Assembly (NCBI RefSeq): GCF_907165045.1 | Contig: NZ_CAJRAU010000002.1 | Span: 62,001-126,000 of the forward strand | Length of the DNA stretch: 64,000 bases | Direction: 5' to 3' | DNA from: Dyadobacter linearis | GTDB lineage: Bacteria > Bacteroidota > Bacteroidia > Cytophagales > Spirosomataceae | Shown: positions 24,222-32,310 of the stretch, one piece after another | How the letters are laid out: each line of letters opens with the position of its first letter | Position numbering within the stretch: position 1 is the stretch's first letter | Notes under the pieces: model-generated | Told to the model about the DNA's origin: nothing | The model's input: the letters and a program-made list of their open reading frames with translations, nothing else | The model's database searches: none | Program-made: the position numbers and the translations under genes

Positions 24222-24956
24222 CTAATAAAACTCCTGGCAACTCTCGCAGTAGTAACTTCGCCGCTTCGATTTTCCCAGGTATTCCTTGTGAAAAGGGATA
24301 TTGCACCTTGGGCAGATCTTTTTCGTGTGGGCCAGCCAATGCTTTTTCAGGGTATTTTCCTTTTTCCAGTTCAAAAAGTCAAATGCGTAATTGCGCGTTT
24401 CATCGACTAGTTCCCGCAATTTCTTATCCGGTATCTGCCCCAGCTTGCTCATTGGGTGAATGCGGGTGCGGAACAGTACTTCATTTTTAATGATATTGCC
24501 GCTTCCCGAGAAGATATTCTGATCCAGCAATGCGTCGCAGGCGAGCATTTTTGGATTTGCTACCAGCTTATCAAGCGCCAGTGAAGCGTCCCATTCTTCC
24601 GCCATAATATCCCCGCGCCAGTCGTAAAGCTGGTCGGCGGGCTGATCAAAGATCTCAACGGAACACGCGTAGAAATTCAGTTCATCTTTATCAAACAGCA
24701 AGGTCAGCCGGGGCGGCGTCTTCTTTTGTGCATTGATCAGGTAACTTCCAAAAAGCATAAAATGAATGCGCAGCGTAAAATCCGGAAAGCAGATCAGGAA
24801 ATGTTTTCCCCATGACCTGAAATCTGTGACTTCCTGGTTGATAAGCCTGTCCAGGTCGATTTTAGTAGTTCCTTCGGCTTGTCGGATCACCTTTCCTTTG
24901 AGGTGAAGCGGCTCGATCGCTTCTTTTAATATTACAATTGACGGGCCTTCTGGCAT
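24222..24956 (-). CDS. Fpg/Nei-family DNA glycosylase/AP lyase
   Basis: A 244-residue base-excision repair enzyme. It begins MPEGPS, so Pro2 (Schiff-base nucleophile) and Glu3 are in place after Met removal. The middle H2TH region includes LLDQNIFSGSGNIIKNEVLFRTRIHP at about 148-173. The C-terminal zinc finger is CPRC...CESC (about 214-241). It differs from classical Fpg (longer, PEGPEVE start), so a Nei-like or Bacteroidota-specific subfamily is likely and the lesion preference is open. It is convergent with the hip-like operon and divergent from the AI-2E transporter gene. Confidence 0.9.
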   Translation of the reverse strand: MPEGPSIVILKEAIEPLHLKGKVIRQAEGTTKIDLDRLINQEVTDFRSWGKHFLICFPDFTLRIHFMLFGSYLINAQKKTPPRLTLLFDKDELNFYACSVEIFDQPADQLYDWRGDIMAEEWDASLALDKLVANPKMLACDALLDQNIFSGSGNIIKNEVLFRTRIHPMSKLGQIPDKKLRELVDETRNYAFDFLNWKKENTLKKHWLAHTKKICPRCNIPFHKEYLGKSKRRSYYCESCQEFY

Positions 24957-25052
24957 GGCATGCTTATTATACGTTTACAGGTGGCATTCATTCTAAAAAA
25001 GCCGCGCCAGGCAACAGAGATTGCATTCAGCATTTTCACCACACCCAATTAT

Positions 25053-26216
25053 ATGAGTTTACTTTCCAAAAGCCAAAAAGACGACCAGCCCGGCATCCAG
25101 CCGGCCTGGATGAAGGCGCAGGATGCCTATCCGTTTTACATTAAAGCGCCGCTAATCCTGATCGGTCTCTGCCTGGTTGTTTACATTCTTGCTCTTTTAC
25201 AGGATATTATCGTCCCATTCGCATTCGCCGGACTGATTTCAGTACTGCTCAATCCGGTTTATAACCGCCTTCAAAAATGGCATGTAAATAAAATACTTGC
25301 GATCGTACTTACGATTCTGGCAGCCTTTCTGGTAGTGGCCGGGATTATGTTTTTCCTGTCTTCGCAGATCGTCCAGTTCGGAGAAATGCTGCCGCAGCTT
25401 GAAAAGAAAACCATGACGCTACTGCATGAATTGCAAGCCTGGCTTTCTTCCACGTTCGGAATGTCGACCCAGAAGCAGATGAGCGTATTGAATGAGGCCG
25501 TGAACAGCAGCCGGACATATGTGGGCAAAACGCTGAATACGGTATTCGGGATACTCAGCTTTTTCGTGCTGATCCCGCTTTATATTTTCCTGCTTCTTTA
25601 TTACAAACCTTTGATACTAAACTTTATATTCGAGGTATTTGATGAAGATAACTCCGCGCAGGTAGCCGAAATCCTGAAAGAAACGAAAGGTGCAGTGCAA
25701 AGCTATATTGTAGGGTTAATGATCGAAATGTCGATCGTAGCGGCGCTTAATTCCGCTGCGTTGCTGATCCTCGGTGTCCGTTATGCAGTGTTACTGGGCG
25801 TGATCGGGGCTATTTTGAATTTAATACCCTACATCGGAGGCGTGATCGCGATTGCGCTGCCGGTGTTGATGTCATTTATCACAAAGGACGGATTTACGAC
25901 ACCACTGTTGATATTCGGAGCCTATACATTGATCCAGTTTGCTGATAATAATATCATTGTGCCGCGTGTGGTTTCGTCCAAAGTTTCAGTTAATGCGCTG
26001 ATTTCCATACTCATTGTATTGCTCGGCGGGACGCTGTGGGGAGTGAGCGGGATGTTCTTATCCATTCCGATCGTCGCCGTGCTGAAAATTATCTTCGACC
26101 GGGTCGACGGGTTGAAACCCTGGGGGAAATTGCTGGGCGATAAAATGCCGGAGGACGCGCCCGAGGAAGTCGTGGATCCAAGAGAAACCAAGCAGCGGGA
26201 TAAGCCGCTGATATAA
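25053..26216 (+). CDS. AI-2E family transporter
   Basis: A 387-residue inner-membrane protein, started at MSLLSKSQ. An ATG at 24960 would add 31 residues that overlap the divergent gene's promoter. Hydrophobic segments fit the usual seven to eight helices of the AI-2E/TqsA/PerM family. They include APLILIGLCLVVYILALL near 32, the soluble amphipathic stretch with QKQMSVLNEAV near 155 and the paired helices with IPYIGGVIAIALPVLM near 270. The family contains quorum-signal exporters and ion antiporters, so the cargo cannot be stated. The C-terminal 30 residues are charged and cytoplasmic. Confidence 0.9.
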   Translation: MSLLSKSQKDDQPGIQPAWMKAQDAYPFYIKAPLILIGLCLVVYILALLQDIIVPFAFAGLISVLLNPVYNRLQKWHVNKILAIVLTILAAFLVVAGIMFFLSSQIVQFGEMLPQLEKKTMTLLHELQAWLSSTFGMSTQKQMSVLNEAVNSSRTYVGKTLNTVFGILSFFVLIPLYIFLLLYYKPLILNFIFEVFDEDNSAQVAEILKETKGAVQSYIVGLMIEMSIVAALNSAALLILGVRYAVLLGVIGAILNLIPYIGGVIAIALPVLMSFITKDGFTTPLLIFGAYTLIQFADNNIIVPRVVSSKVSVNALISILIVLLGGTLWGVSGMFLSIPIVAVLKIIFDRVDGLKPWGKLLGDKMPEDAPEEVVDPRETKQRDKPLI

Positions 26217-26217
26217 C

Positions 26218-26252
26218 AAAAACGCCGCCCGGTCAAACCAGGCGGCGTTTTT
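26218..26252. terminator. Bidirectional terminator
   Basis: A perfect 12-bp stem, AAAAACGCCGCC (26218-26229) with GGCGGCGTTTTT (26241-26252), lies between two convergent genes. It has T-runs in both directions and so serves both the AI-2E gene and the ScyD/E-like gene. Confidence 0.93.
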
Positions 26253-26273
26253 GTTTGGTTTTTGTTTTGCTGA

Positions 26274-27266
26274 TCAATACGTCAGTTTCTGTACAGTGCC
26301 AAGTGGCATGCTAAGCAGATAGAACTCGCGGTCGCCGGTACGTTTGATATCCGTTGGCATCATCAGGCCGCCAAGTAGCTCTTTCCCGTTTTCGTCGAGA
26401 ACTGCGCCGGAAAAGGGAACAAAACCTTTATCGAAGTTTGCGAACCTGATTACCAGCGGCTTGTTATTAGCTGTTAATGTAATGTGAGTCAGCGTCGTAA
26501 ATTTCTCACTGTGAACACCCACCGTACCATTCATATCTACTGAAAAGATTTTCGCACTGCCTTTTACAAATGGGCCGCCGGAAAGTGTACTGATCAAAAA
26601 TTTGCTTCCGTCGAATACAATACCTGTTGGCACCGCGTCCACGATCGGGCCGGTCCCTACCTCAGGCAGTGACGCAAAAAGGCTGATATCGCCTGTGCTG
26701 TTTTCGCGCTTGAAAACTGCATTGGCACCAGCGTCAACCATATAAATGTTATGGTCCGGGCCAACCGTCATATCGTAAAGATTGGAGTTGGTATCCTTGG
26801 TTGGCTTGATCTTTCTGATCAATTGTCCGTATTCATGAACGATCAGATCAGACATTTTTCTTTCAGGATCGCCTGTTTTGAATCCGGAAACGTCAGCGAT
26901 GAATAATTTTCCGTCGATACCGTGCAGGATATACAGCTTAGCGTCATGGAACATTACGTGGCTGATTCCTTCCGCGCCGCCTTCGGGCCCCATCACAGAG
27001 GTGAAGCCGCTTACGAATGTTGTTTTAGTGCCGTCAGGCGAAATCATTACTACTGCGCCGTCATTTTTTCCGGTTCCAATCTCGGAAATCCAAAGGTTGC
27101 CGCGGTTGTCTTTCGCCATCCCGATAGGTGCGCGCAGGCCGGAGAATAAGTTGGATGCTGTCAGTTGAGTAGGTTCAGGAATGGGTACTTCGTGGTCGGT
27201 ACAGGAAATAACAGCAGAAACCAGCAGGAATAAGGCGCCAATGGACGTCAGGAAGTGTTTTTTCAT
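26274..27266 (-). CDS. ScyD/ScyE-like beta-propeller lipoprotein
   Basis: A 330-residue exported protein. The start is MKKHFLTS; the open frame upstream of it overlaps the divergent methyltransferase and is not used. The signal peptide carries a lipobox cysteine near residue 22 (SAVISC). The mature part is a beta-propeller of NHL/SMP-30 type with repeated NxxG/DPDGT-like blades: NRGNLWISEIGTGKNDGAVV near 52 and SNLYDMTVGPDHNIYMVDAG near 165. It resembles proteins annotated ScyD/ScyE, named after cyanobacterial scytonemin genes, but no scytonemin pathway is present here. The true function is unknown. Enzymatic activity is not evident. Confidence 0.8.
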   Translation of the reverse strand: MKKHFLTSIGALFLLVSAVISCTDHEVPIPEPTQLTASNLFSGLRAPIGMAKDNRGNLWISEIGTGKNDGAVVMISPDGTKTTFVSGFTSVMGPEGGAEGISHVMFHDAKLYILHGIDGKLFIADVSGFKTGDPERKMSDLIVHEYGQLIRKIKPTKDTNSNLYDMTVGPDHNIYMVDAGANAVFKRENSTGDISLFASLPEVGTGPIVDAVPTGIVFDGSKFLISTLSGGPFVKGSAKIFSVDMNGTVGVHSEKFTTLTHITLTANNKPLVIRFANFDKGFVPFSGAVLDENGKELLGGLMMPTDIKRTGDREFYLLSMPLGTVQKLTY

Positions 27267-27472
27267 AATTGAAATGGTATGGTGGAAGATTGAGTTTGAG
27301 CCCATTTGGGCATTAACAAAAATATGCAAATTGACAGCTGCCTCCTTTGTGTCCGACAGACAATCCGGTTCTATTCTTATTAAGCGGTAACGGAATCCGA
27401 TTTTTTTGTACAATTGTGAATTAGAACGACATAGAGCCGATTTTACAGCAATATCAATAACCAACAATAGTG

Positions 27473-28054
27473 ATGACCCAAGATATCGTACAGCCGGTTC
27501 CCCAAGCTTATGCAGCCATTGATGAACAAACCAGAACAGTCGGTTTTTCAATGGCTTCCGACATTCATACCTGCTCACTTCTGAAAACGCTTGCCGCCTC
27601 CAAGCCCGGCGGTCGCTTCCTCGAACTGGGTACCGGTACCGGACTTTCCACCGCGTGGATCCTCGACGGAATGGACGAAGGATCGACGCTGGTTTCTATT
27701 GATAATGATGCAGATTTTCTGAAAATCGCAAAGGATGCTCTAGCCAAGGACCCAAGGGTATCCCTGGTGCACACCGACGGAGCTGACTGGATCAATGAAA
27801 ATAGTGGGGAAGTATTCGATTATATCTTCGCGGACACCTGGCACGGCAAATATCTGATGCTCGACGAAACGCTGAATATGTTGAAAACAGGCGGTTTTTA
27901 CATCATCGACGATATGATGCCGCAACCAAACTGGCCGGAGGGGCACGATGAAAAAGCCAAAAATCTGGTCGCTTATCTGGATAGCCGGAATGATCTCGCG
28001 CTGACTAAGCAGGTTTGGGCGACTGGTATCATTCTAGCAGTTAAGATTAAATAG
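27473..28054 (+). CDS. Class I SAM-dependent methyltransferase (O-methyltransferase-like)
   Basis: A 193-residue Rossmann-fold methyltransferase. SAM-binding motif I is LELGTGTGLSTAW near residue 50, motif II acidic SIDND near 75, and DYIFADTWHGKY near 118 follows as in the catechol O-methyltransferase-like group. IIDDMM near 143 is the usual post-catalytic strand. The substrate is unknown. The start used is ATG at 27473; a GTG precedes it directly. It is transcribed divergently from the ScyD/E-like lipoprotein with about 206 bases between the starts. Confidence 0.88.
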   Translation: MTQDIVQPVPQAYAAIDEQTRTVGFSMASDIHTCSLLKTLAASKPGGRFLELGTGTGLSTAWILDGMDEGSTLVSIDNDADFLKIAKDALAKDPRVSLVHTDGADWINENSGEVFDYIFADTWHGKYLMLDETLNMLKTGGFYIIDDMMPQPNWPEGHDEKAKNLVAYLDSRNDLALTKQVWATGIILAVKIK

Positions 28055-28194
28055 CGCCGGCCCAGCTATATATTTTCTTCGCAACGTAAGAGTATAACAG
28101 GGTATTCAAATGGTTTAATTTTAAATAATTAGAAGATTATATTTTAATTATTGAAGATGAGGCTATTTATCACTAACCCTTAAATCTTACGTTT

Positions 28195-29382
28195 ATGTGT
28201 CAAAATCATGGAGTTGCCTACATCAAACCGGGCGAAGTAGAGGTTCAGGAAATTGAATACCCCAAGCTTGCCATCGGCGATCGCAAATGCGAGCACGGTG
28301 TGATTCTTAAAATTGTCTCCACCAACATTTGCGGCAGTGACCAGCATATGGTGAGGGGGCGTACTACTGCGCCGGCCGGGCTGGTTTTAGGTCACGAGAT
28401 TACGGGCATTGTCGTTGAGGCTGGGCGTGATGTAGAATTTATCAAACAAGGCGATCTAGTCTCAGTACCATTCAATATCGCGTGTGGCCGCTGCCGGAAT
28501 TGTAAGGAAGGGAGGACAGGTATTTGCTTGAATGTAAATCCGGCACGTCCGGGCGCTGCTTATGGATATGTAGATATGGGGGGCTGGGTAGGCGGCCAGG
28601 CGGAGTACGTGATGGTACCTTATGCTGATTTCAATTTGCTCAAATTCCCCGACAAGGATCAGGGAATGTCCTATATCCGGGATCTGACATTACTATCTGA
28701 TATTTTCCCGACTGGTTTTCACGGCGCTGTAACAGCGGGAGTAGGACCGGGTTCTATTGTTTATGTAGCCGGAGCCGGACCTGTGGGGCTTGCCTGTGCT
28801 GCCTCCTGCCATTTGCTCGGCGCAGCCGTGGTGATCGTAGGAGATATGATTAAGGAAAGACTTGATCAGGCCAAAAGTTTTGGTTGCGAGGTAATCGATC
28901 TCTCCAAAGACACGCCGCTGGAACAGGCGATTGAGGAGATTGTTGGTGTTCCGGAAGTTGATTGTTTCGTCGATTGCGTTGGTTTCGAAGCCAGAGGCCA
29001 CGGCGCGGATTCAGGAGAAGAACGCCCGGCGACAGTTTTGAATACTGCAATGGCCGTCACCCGCGCAGGCGGAGCGATCGGTATTCCCGGACTTTACGTG
29101 ACCGGCGATCCCGGCGCGAAGGACAAGGCTGCGCAGGAAGGAAGTCTGAGCATTCGTATTGGCTTAGGCTGGGCAAAATCTCACTCGTTTTACACAGGTC
29201 AGTGCCCGGTCATGAAATACCACCGCCAGCTGATGAATGCGATTTTATTTGATAAAATTAAGATTGCGAAAGCAGTGAATGTGGAGGTGATCACGTTACA
29301 AGACGCCCCACGCGGCTACCGGGATTTTGACAAAGGCGCAGCCAAAAAGTTCGTGATCGATCCGCATGGAATGATTGCGTAG
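28195..29382 (+). CDS. fdhA: Glutathione-independent formaldehyde dehydrogenase
   Basis: A 395-residue zinc-dependent medium-chain dehydrogenase close to the Pseudomonas putida formaldehyde dehydrogenase/dismutase group. Catalytic zinc ligands are C47 (NICGSDQH) and H68/E69 (GHEITG). Structural zinc cysteines lie in CGRCRNCKEGRTGIC near 97-111. The NAD-binding GAGPVGLA is near 199. The long insertion MGGWVGGQAEYVMVPYADFNLLKFP and the segment DSGEERPATVLN near 280 separate it from plain alcohol dehydrogenases. It oxidises formaldehyde to formate with NAD and no glutathione. It has a 140-base AT-rich leader and probably its own promoter. Confidence 0.9.
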   Translation: MCQNHGVAYIKPGEVEVQEIEYPKLAIGDRKCEHGVILKIVSTNICGSDQHMVRGRTTAPAGLVLGHEITGIVVEAGRDVEFIKQGDLVSVPFNIACGRCRNCKEGRTGICLNVNPARPGAAYGYVDMGGWVGGQAEYVMVPYADFNLLKFPDKDQGMSYIRDLTLLSDIFPTGFHGAVTAGVGPGSIVYVAGAGPVGLACAASCHLLGAAVVIVGDMIKERLDQAKSFGCEVIDLSKDTPLEQAIEEIVGVPEVDCFVDCVGFEARGHGADSGEERPATVLNTAMAVTRAGGAIGIPGLYVTGDPGAKDKAAQEGSLSIRIGLGWAKSHSFYTGQCPVMKYHRQLMNAILFDKIKIAKAVNVEVITLQDAPRGYRDFDKGAAKKFVIDPHGMIA

Positions 29383-29401
29383 CAGGCTTTTTCCTTAAAT
29401 T

Positions 29402-29577
29402 ACCCTAAATCCCTAAAGGGACTTCTGCGAGCTGCAAAAGTCCCTTTAGGGATTTAGGGTTTTTTGCACAAATGCCCCAACCCCTAAAGGGGCTTTTTTT
29501 AGGAACCCCAAAAAGTCCCTTCAGGGATTTAGGGTATTGTAGAACGCAGCAAAGTCCCTTCAAGAATTTAGGGTTTT
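29402..29577. repeat. Cluster of CCCTAAA/TTTAGGG palindromic intergenic repeats
   Basis: Five related units sit between fdhA and the ABC permease gene. They are one inverted copy at 29402-29424, forward copies at 29436-29460, 29511-29535 and 29551-29577, and a shorter variant (CCCCTAAAGGGG) near 29474-29493. The core is AAGTCCCTTTAGGGATTTAGGGT. The first two form a long hairpin followed by T-runs and probably terminate fdhA. Repeats of this AAGTCCC/TTTAGGG type are frequent between genes in Bacteroidota. Confidence 0.9.
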
Positions 29578-29586
29578 CCAGCACAA

Positions 29587-32037
29587 TTACTCCGATTTCA
29601 GCGACTTCGCCGGGTTCATCAATGCAGCCTTTATTGCCTGAGAGCTCACCGTGGCGAATGCGATAAACAGCGCCAGCAGCCCTGAGACGACGAACATCCA
29701 CCATTCAATATCTACTTTGTAGGCGAAATCGTTCAGCCACTCTCGCACTCCAAACCAGGCAATCGGTGAGCCGATCAGGATTGCGATGGCGACCAGTTTC
29801 AGAAATTCTTTGGACAACAATTGAACAATACCTGCCACGGTCGCTCCCAGTACTTTTCGTACGCCAATCTCTTTTGTACGCTGCGCGATGGTGTAGGATG
29901 AAAGTCCGAAGATGCCGAGGGTGGCGATTGCGACGGCCATTAATGAAAAGAAGCTGGAAATCTGGCCGAAGATCTTGTCGTCTTTGTATTGTTCATCAAA
30001 ATGCTCGTCCATGAAAAAGTACTCAAAGTCATTTCCCGGGAAAAAACTGAGGTATTTGTTTTTGACTATCTGTATCGTTCTTTCCATGTCCGGGCCAGCT
30101 ACTTTAATAGAATAAAATCCGCCCATTGTATAGAAAGGTGCAAAGAATATCGGTTCAATCGCGTGTTTAAGAGATTGTTGGTGAAAATCGCTGACCACGC
30201 CGACGATCTCCCATTCTTTTCCCTGCATTAAAAACTTCTTACCCGCAGCTTCCTCTGCATCTTTAAAGCCCAGCAACTGGGCAGCGGAGAGATTCAAAAT
30301 CACATTTTTTACTTTCCTTCCATCCGGATTCGAATCCGTCGGGAGGAAGTTACGGCCGGCGAGCATTCTGATCTGATAGGTTTCAAAAAAATCAAGATCG
30401 ACCGGCATTCTGCTGAATGTTACGCCCTTCTCATCATTAGAACCTACCTTTTTTATATTAAAAGACCTCGAAAGCCGGTTTCCAAATAAATTTCCTGACG
30501 AGCTAGCAGCTTTGACCTGCGGATATCGTCTTAACTCCGCTTTGAAGCTGTTGATGCGGTCGATCGAAGTGGAGTCCCAGCGCGACAGTTCCGGCCCGCG
30601 CAGAACCAGCATCTGTTCCATATTGAAACCCAGATTCTCAGTTCGCATGAAACGGAGCTGCTTGAAGACAATCAATGTGCCTACGATCAAAACGACGGAC
30701 GCAGTATATTGAAAAACAACAAGCGACTGACGCACCCAAATACCTTTTACCGATCTTTTAAAAGAACCTTTCAACACACTGATCGCCTCAAATGAAGACA
30801 AAGTGAACGCAGGATAAAACCCGGACAGAAAAATCCCAAGCAGGAAAACAACGACCAGCACAATCGACATTGTCCAGCCTCCGTAGCCTTGGCCGGTGAG
30901 TAATGAAAATGATAAGGGTTTGTCAATCAGTTTATTCAGCACCGGCTGGCATAGCTGGGCCAGGATAATTGACAGCGCCAGCGCAGCGACATTTAACAAA
31001 ATCGATTCAGAAAGAAATTGCCAGGTAAGTTGTCGCGACGTAGCGCCGGCCACTTTTCTTACACCTACCTCTCTGGCGCGTTCCAGCGAGCGGGCAGTCG
31101 ACAAATTAATGTAATTGATCCAGGCAATAATCAGGATGAATGCGGCAATGATCAGCATTGTCCACACAGCTTTTCCGTTATTCGTTTTCCCGATCTCATA
31201 TTCGTAGTCTGAATATAAGTGCGCTTTTGTAAGTGGTTGTAAATGAAAAGTTTCAATGCTGCCCGAAACACTGGCTCCCTTGAAATATCGCTGGCTGAAT
31301 GCTGGAAATTTCTTTTCGAGGGCGGCTGCATCTGCTCCCGGCTTCAATTGAATGTAATGCCACATATCCGATCCGACCCAGCTCGTTTTCACCCACGGTC
31401 CCCAGGTTCGCACCAGCGTTTCATAAGACATCAGAATACCATATTGCAAATGCGAAGCAGCGGGTAAATCCTTCATAATACCCGTAATCTGGTAAGGTTC
31501 AGTGTCCAGATCGAGAACCAGCGTTTTGCCGATCAGATCCGGGTAATCCTTCGGCACTGCATTGAATATGCGCTTTGCATTCGTTTCAGACAGAATAATA
31601 GAGTAGGGTGCTTTCAACGCACTTTTTAAATCTCCTGCAACGAGCGGAAATGTGAATAGCGAGAGGAAATTTTCATCCGCATACAATCCCTTTTCCTGGT
31701 ATATCTTCCTGTCTTTCTGTAATTTAAATGTACCCGGGTTAGAAACGGTCGTGAATGCTTCTACTTCATTGAAATCCTTCACCATCGTCGGTCCGATCGT
31801 AGGATAGGTGATAGTACCGTGCTGGATCAGTTTACCTTGTTGAAAACGGTCGTTAGTTACGCGGTAAATCCGATCGGCATTTTGATGGAATCGGTCAAAA
31901 CTCAGCTCGAAGCTTACATATTGTAGGATCAGCAGACAGGCGGTAATCCCGGTTACGAGGCCGGTGAGGTTGACAAATGAATAGGCTTTGCGCTTCCACA
32001 AATTGCGTAACGCTATCTTAAAGTAATTTTTGATCAT
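29587..32037 (-). CDS. MacB/FtsX-type ABC transporter permease
   Basis: An 816-residue inner-membrane permease made of two MacB-type halves. Each half has one early helix (KRKAYSFVNLTGLVTGITACLLILQY near 16; IWVRQSLVVFQYTASVVLIVGTLIV near 430), a periplasmic core domain and a three-helix FtsX domain (about 285-400 and 690-805). The AREVGVRKVAGAT and TKEIGVRKVLGAT motifs follow the first helix of each FtsX domain. Such tandem permeases are very common in Cytophagales, usually without a linked ATPase gene, as here. They are thought to move lipoproteins, peptides or antibiotics, or transmit mechanical force. The substrate is unknown. Confidence 0.92.
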   Translation of the reverse strand: MIKNYFKIALRNLWKRKAYSFVNLTGLVTGITACLLILQYVSFELSFDRFHQNADRIYRVTNDRFQQGKLIQHGTITYPTIGPTMVKDFNEVEAFTTVSNPGTFKLQKDRKIYQEKGLYADENFLSLFTFPLVAGDLKSALKAPYSIILSETNAKRIFNAVPKDYPDLIGKTLVLDLDTEPYQITGIMKDLPAASHLQYGILMSYETLVRTWGPWVKTSWVGSDMWHYIQLKPGADAAALEKKFPAFSQRYFKGASVSGSIETFHLQPLTKAHLYSDYEYEIGKTNNGKAVWTMLIIAAFILIIAWINYINLSTARSLERAREVGVRKVAGATSRQLTWQFLSESILLNVAALALSIILAQLCQPVLNKLIDKPLSFSLLTGQGYGGWTMSIVLVVVFLLGIFLSGFYPAFTLSSFEAISVLKGSFKRSVKGIWVRQSLVVFQYTASVVLIVGTLIVFKQLRFMRTENLGFNMEQMLVLRGPELSRWDSTSIDRINSFKAELRRYPQVKAASSSGNLFGNRLSRSFNIKKVGSNDEKGVTFSRMPVDLDFFETYQIRMLAGRNFLPTDSNPDGRKVKNVILNLSAAQLLGFKDAEEAAGKKFLMQGKEWEIVGVVSDFHQQSLKHAIEPIFFAPFYTMGGFYSIKVAGPDMERTIQIVKNKYLSFFPGNDFEYFFMDEHFDEQYKDDKIFGQISSFFSLMAVAIATLGIFGLSSYTIAQRTKEIGVRKVLGATVAGIVQLLSKEFLKLVAIAILIGSPIAWFGVREWLNDFAYKVDIEWWMFVVSGLLALFIAFATVSSQAIKAALMNPAKSLKSE

Positions 32038-32310
32038 AAGAAGTTAGGAAGCAAAAGGGATATTCAAAGCCTTTCAATAATTCCTTGCCAATTTATTAAT
32101 GTGCCTCCAAAAGCTCAGTTGCGCATTTTAAGTGTGTTATTATGTTCGATTTTGGACAACCAGATTCAGTTGCGGACAATCTATTCTTTCATATTCCGCC
32201 TGCTTTTACCGGATTTTTAGTAAAAATAAAAATGCGACAACCGGACAGAGTAGTTATCGCGTGTTTTGGAGTTTATTTAGCAGCTCAAAGTTTACTATTA
32301 CCTATTTATT

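Noticed and set aside
26274..27578. Longer form of the ScyD/E-like protein starting at 27578
   Set aside because: The extra 104 residues precede a perfect lipoprotein signal peptide and overlap the divergent methyltransferase gene.
29402..29577. Insertion-sequence remnant between fdhA and the permease
   Set aside because: There is no transposase fragment and the units are short palindromes of a common intergenic type.
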